Source of the DNA: Pseudomonadota bacterium | Lineage (GTDB): Bacteria > Myxococcota_A > UBA796 > SXON01 | Assembly: GCA_030684355.1 (NCBI GenBank) | Contig: JAUXTN010000063.1 | Coordinates: 1 to 35,764, forward strand | Length of the DNA stretch: 35,764 nt | Direction of reading: 5' to 3' | Shown here: positions 33,680-35,764 of the stretch, one piece after another | How positions within the stretch are numbered: position 1 is the stretch's first letter | Layout of the letters: each line of letters opens with the position of its first letter | The notes under the pieces: model-generated | The model's database searches: none | Seen by the model: the letters and a program-made list of their open reading frames with translations, nothing else | Told to the model about the DNA's origin: nothing | Program-made: the position numbers and the translations under genes

Positions 33680-33730
33680 GTGTGGTTTTTGAAACTTTTG
33701 GTTTGCTACCTGCGACTATGGAGTCGCAGA
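33680..33730 (+). promoter_or_regulatory. CRISPR leader
   Basis: Short AT-richer stretch (GGTTTTTGAAACTTTTGGTTTG) between cas2 and repeat 1, in contrast with the GC-rich surroundings, as usual for a leader. It ends with the perfect inverted repeat CTGCGACT-ATGG-AGTCGCAG at 33710-33729, one base from repeat 1. I see no consensus IHF site. The array promoter may extend back into the end of cas2. Confidence 0.75.
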
Positions 33731-35764
33731 GGCTCCCCCGCGCTCGCGGGGATGGACCGCTCTCCGCGGGTGAGCAGGCCCGGCTGAAGAAGGCTCCCCC
33801 GCGCTCGCGGGGATGGACCCATCGACGCGAGCGCGGACGACTGCATCCTCGGGCTCCCCCGCGCTCGCGGGGATGGACCCCGCGAACCCGTGACGACGGC
33901 GATTGAGGTCAAGGCTCCCCCGCGCTCGCGGGGAAGGACCGTTGAACGTCTGGGTCGCGTTCGTGTTGATGAGGGCTCCCCCGCGCTCGCGGGGATGGAC
34001 CCCTGCTCGACGTGCAGGCCGTTCAGCCCGTAGCGGCTCCCCCGCGCTCGCGGGGAAGGACCGCATGGAGACGAGGGAGGATTGGGGGAGGGTGAGGCTC
34101 CCCCGCGCTCGCGGGGATGGACCCTGGTCGGCGGTGGAGTTGGTGACGGTGATGCAGGCTCCCCCGCGCTCGCGGGGATGGACCGCGCCCCGTGCGGGGC
34201 TCGGCGAGGCTCCCGCCGGCTCCCCCGCGCTCGCGGGGATGGACCCGCCATGGGGCAGGGCTCCAATTCGAACGGCGCGGCTCCCCCGCGCTCGCGGGGA
34301 TGGACCCCAGCGCGACGTGATCCAGGCGTCCGTGGTCGAGGCTCCCCCGCGCTCGCGGGGATGGACCCGGCGGCGGTCCACTTCTCGCGCACGTTATCGG
34401 GGCTCCCCCGCGCTCGCGGGGATGGACCGCGCTCGTTGACCTGTGGGGTGAGGCTGGCGATGGCTCCCCCGCGCTCGCGGGGATGGACCCCGAGGAGCGT
34501 ACGATGAAGACCGTCAATCTGAGGCTCCCCCGCGCTCGCGGGGATGGACCGTCGCCGCGCCCGACATCGCACAACGGGCACGGGGCTCCCCCGCGCTCGC
34601 GGGGATGGACCCGCCGCCGCCACCGGCGGCGGGTAGCTGCGCCCGGCTCCCCCGCGCTCGCGGGAATGGACCCGCGATGATCGCCATCGCGGAGGGCCTG
34701 GGCGCGGCTCCCCCGCGCTCGCGGGGATGGACCGGGCCGGGAGCACAACCGGCCGGGCCTTCCGGAGGCTCCCCCGCGCTCGCGGGGATGGACCCGGCCG
34801 CCCACCGACGAGGAGCGCAAGGACCGCGGCTCCCCCGCGCTCGCGGGGATGGACCGCGCTCGACCGGGCCGCGCCGCACGTCGGGCACGGCTCCCCCGCG
34901 CTCGCGGGGATGGACCCCAATCACGCTGGGCATTGCCGCCCTCGCCCTCGGCTCCCCCGCGCTCGCGGGGATGGACCCAGCGCGAACAGGTAGTCCACGT
35001 AGAGCATCACGGCTCCCCCGCGCTCGCGGGGATGGACCGCGTACGAAGGTGTGCCCGGTGTGCGCCTCCGAGGCTCCCCCGCGCTCGCGGGGATGGACCT
35101 GCTCCCCGAGCTGAACCAATACCGGTTCGAGCGGCTCCCCCGCGCTCGCGGGGATGGACCGTCAATATGAGGCATTGTCTGTGCTCCTTTCCGGGCTCCC
35201 CCGCGCTCGCGGGGATGGACCCGTCGCCAAACCGAGCGCGACAAGTTCATCGTCGGCTCCCCCGCGCTCGCGGGGATGGACCCCTGAAAGATTACGATAC
35301 AGGCCTACTCGTCGGGCTCCCCCGCGCTCGCGGGGATGGACCCATCCCGGTGATCTTCTTCTCCTTGTAGGTGGCGGCTCCCCCGCGCTCGCGGGGATGG
35401 ACCCGGCGCCGTGCGAATCAGCAACGGGTGGGGGCCGGCTCCCCCGCGCTCGCGGGGATGGACCCAGCGTCGTTGCCGTCGACCTGAAGACCTCGGCGGC
35501 TCCCCCGCGCTCGCGGGGATGGACCCTCACCATGACGTAGTGCCCTCTGTGCCGTCCTGGCTCCCCCGCGCTCGCGGGGATGGACCCATGACCGGGTACA
35601 CCTCCTGGCCGAGGAGCTCGGCTCCCCCGCGCTCGCGGGGATGGACCCGCGTTCCAGCGGCTTGACGAGGCGCGGCAACGGGCTCCCCCGCGCTCGCGGG
35701 GATGGACCGTGCCCCGGCCCCGGTGGGCTCACCTCACTCTCGGCTCCCCCGCGCTCGCGGGGAT
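33731..35764 (+). CRISPR. Type I-E CRISPR array, at least 34 repeats
   Basis: Repeats of 28 bases (start GGCTCCCCCGCG, end CGCGGGGATGGACC) at a period of 61, with 33-base spacers; two spacers are 32 (after the second and the twenty-sixth repeat). I count 33 complete repeats and a thirty-fourth, starting at 35742, cut by the window end, so 33 spacers are seen and the array continues. The inner CCCCGCG-CT-CGCGGGG gives the 7-bp hairpin for Cas6e. Three repeats differ by one base: those at 33913 and 34035 (T to A at position 23) and the one at 34645 (G to A at position 21). The first base after the repeat is C 21 times, G 11 times and T once. Spacers are all different and many are less GC-rich than the host. 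Confidence 0.99.

Noticed and set aside
33706..35732. Proline/arginine-rich reading frames across the CRISPR array
   Set aside because: Produced by the repeat itself (PRARGD, ERGGA and similar); array DNA is not coding.

Overview
The window is GC-rich bacterial DNA. Several features suggest a Myxococcota / former Deltaproteobacteria-type organism (inference, no marker gene present): lipoproteins with long Asp/Thr-rich linkers, thrombospondin type 3 and MopE-like Ca-binding repeats, FG-GAP propellers, a CSLREA / choice-of-anchor-Q secreted beta-helix protein, and an IS21 element with the extra small ORFs I associate with these genomes. No rRNA or tRNA gene was seen.

Layout. (1) 1-4570: an accessory block of three related, about 200-bp, hairpin-rich repeat elements (A near 1-160, B near 803-1008, C near 4232-4446). 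B and C bracket one visibly less GC-rich gene, a 1030-aa PHP-domain/SMC-like ATPase of the TrlF type on the minus strand, and a 23-bp inverted repeat sits just inside them. (2) 4571-7797: an IS21-family element with a zinc-ribbon ORF, a second accessory ORF, istA and istB. (3) 8027-12716: minus-strand envelope genes (a DT-repeat lipoprotein, a thioredoxin-like lipoprotein, a small secreted protein, a possible outer-membrane protein) with a tandem hairpin array at 11029-11175. (4) 12875-17376: a SMI1/KNR4-TPR-HEAT protein facing a secreted beta-helix protein; a fragment of the first gene recurs at about 17518-17607. (5) 17624-19995: two adjacent papain-fold proteins that share an unusual N-terminal segment and may be exported effectors. 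(6) 20278-24635: two overlapping plus-strand lipoprotein genes (TSP3 repeats; MopE motifs plus seven FG-GAP repeats). (7) 24804-35764: a complete type I-E CRISPR-Cas locus.

In the CRISPR locus, cas3-cse1-cse2-cas7-cas5-cas6e run on the minus strand, while cas1-cas2 run divergently on the plus strand into a leader and an array of at least 34 repeats that continues past the window. Interference and adaptation genes are thus two divergent units meeting at a GC-hairpin-rich intergenic region. All catalytic residues I could check in Cas1, Cas3 and Cas6e are present, and the repeats are nearly uniform, so the system looks intact.

Most novel-looking signals: the structured elements A/B/C delimiting the TrlF cassette; the paired papain-fold genes with a shared N-terminal segment; the 51-bp tandem hairpins; an inverted repeat abutting the first CRISPR repeat; and a G/C-only bias at the first base after each CRISPR repeat.
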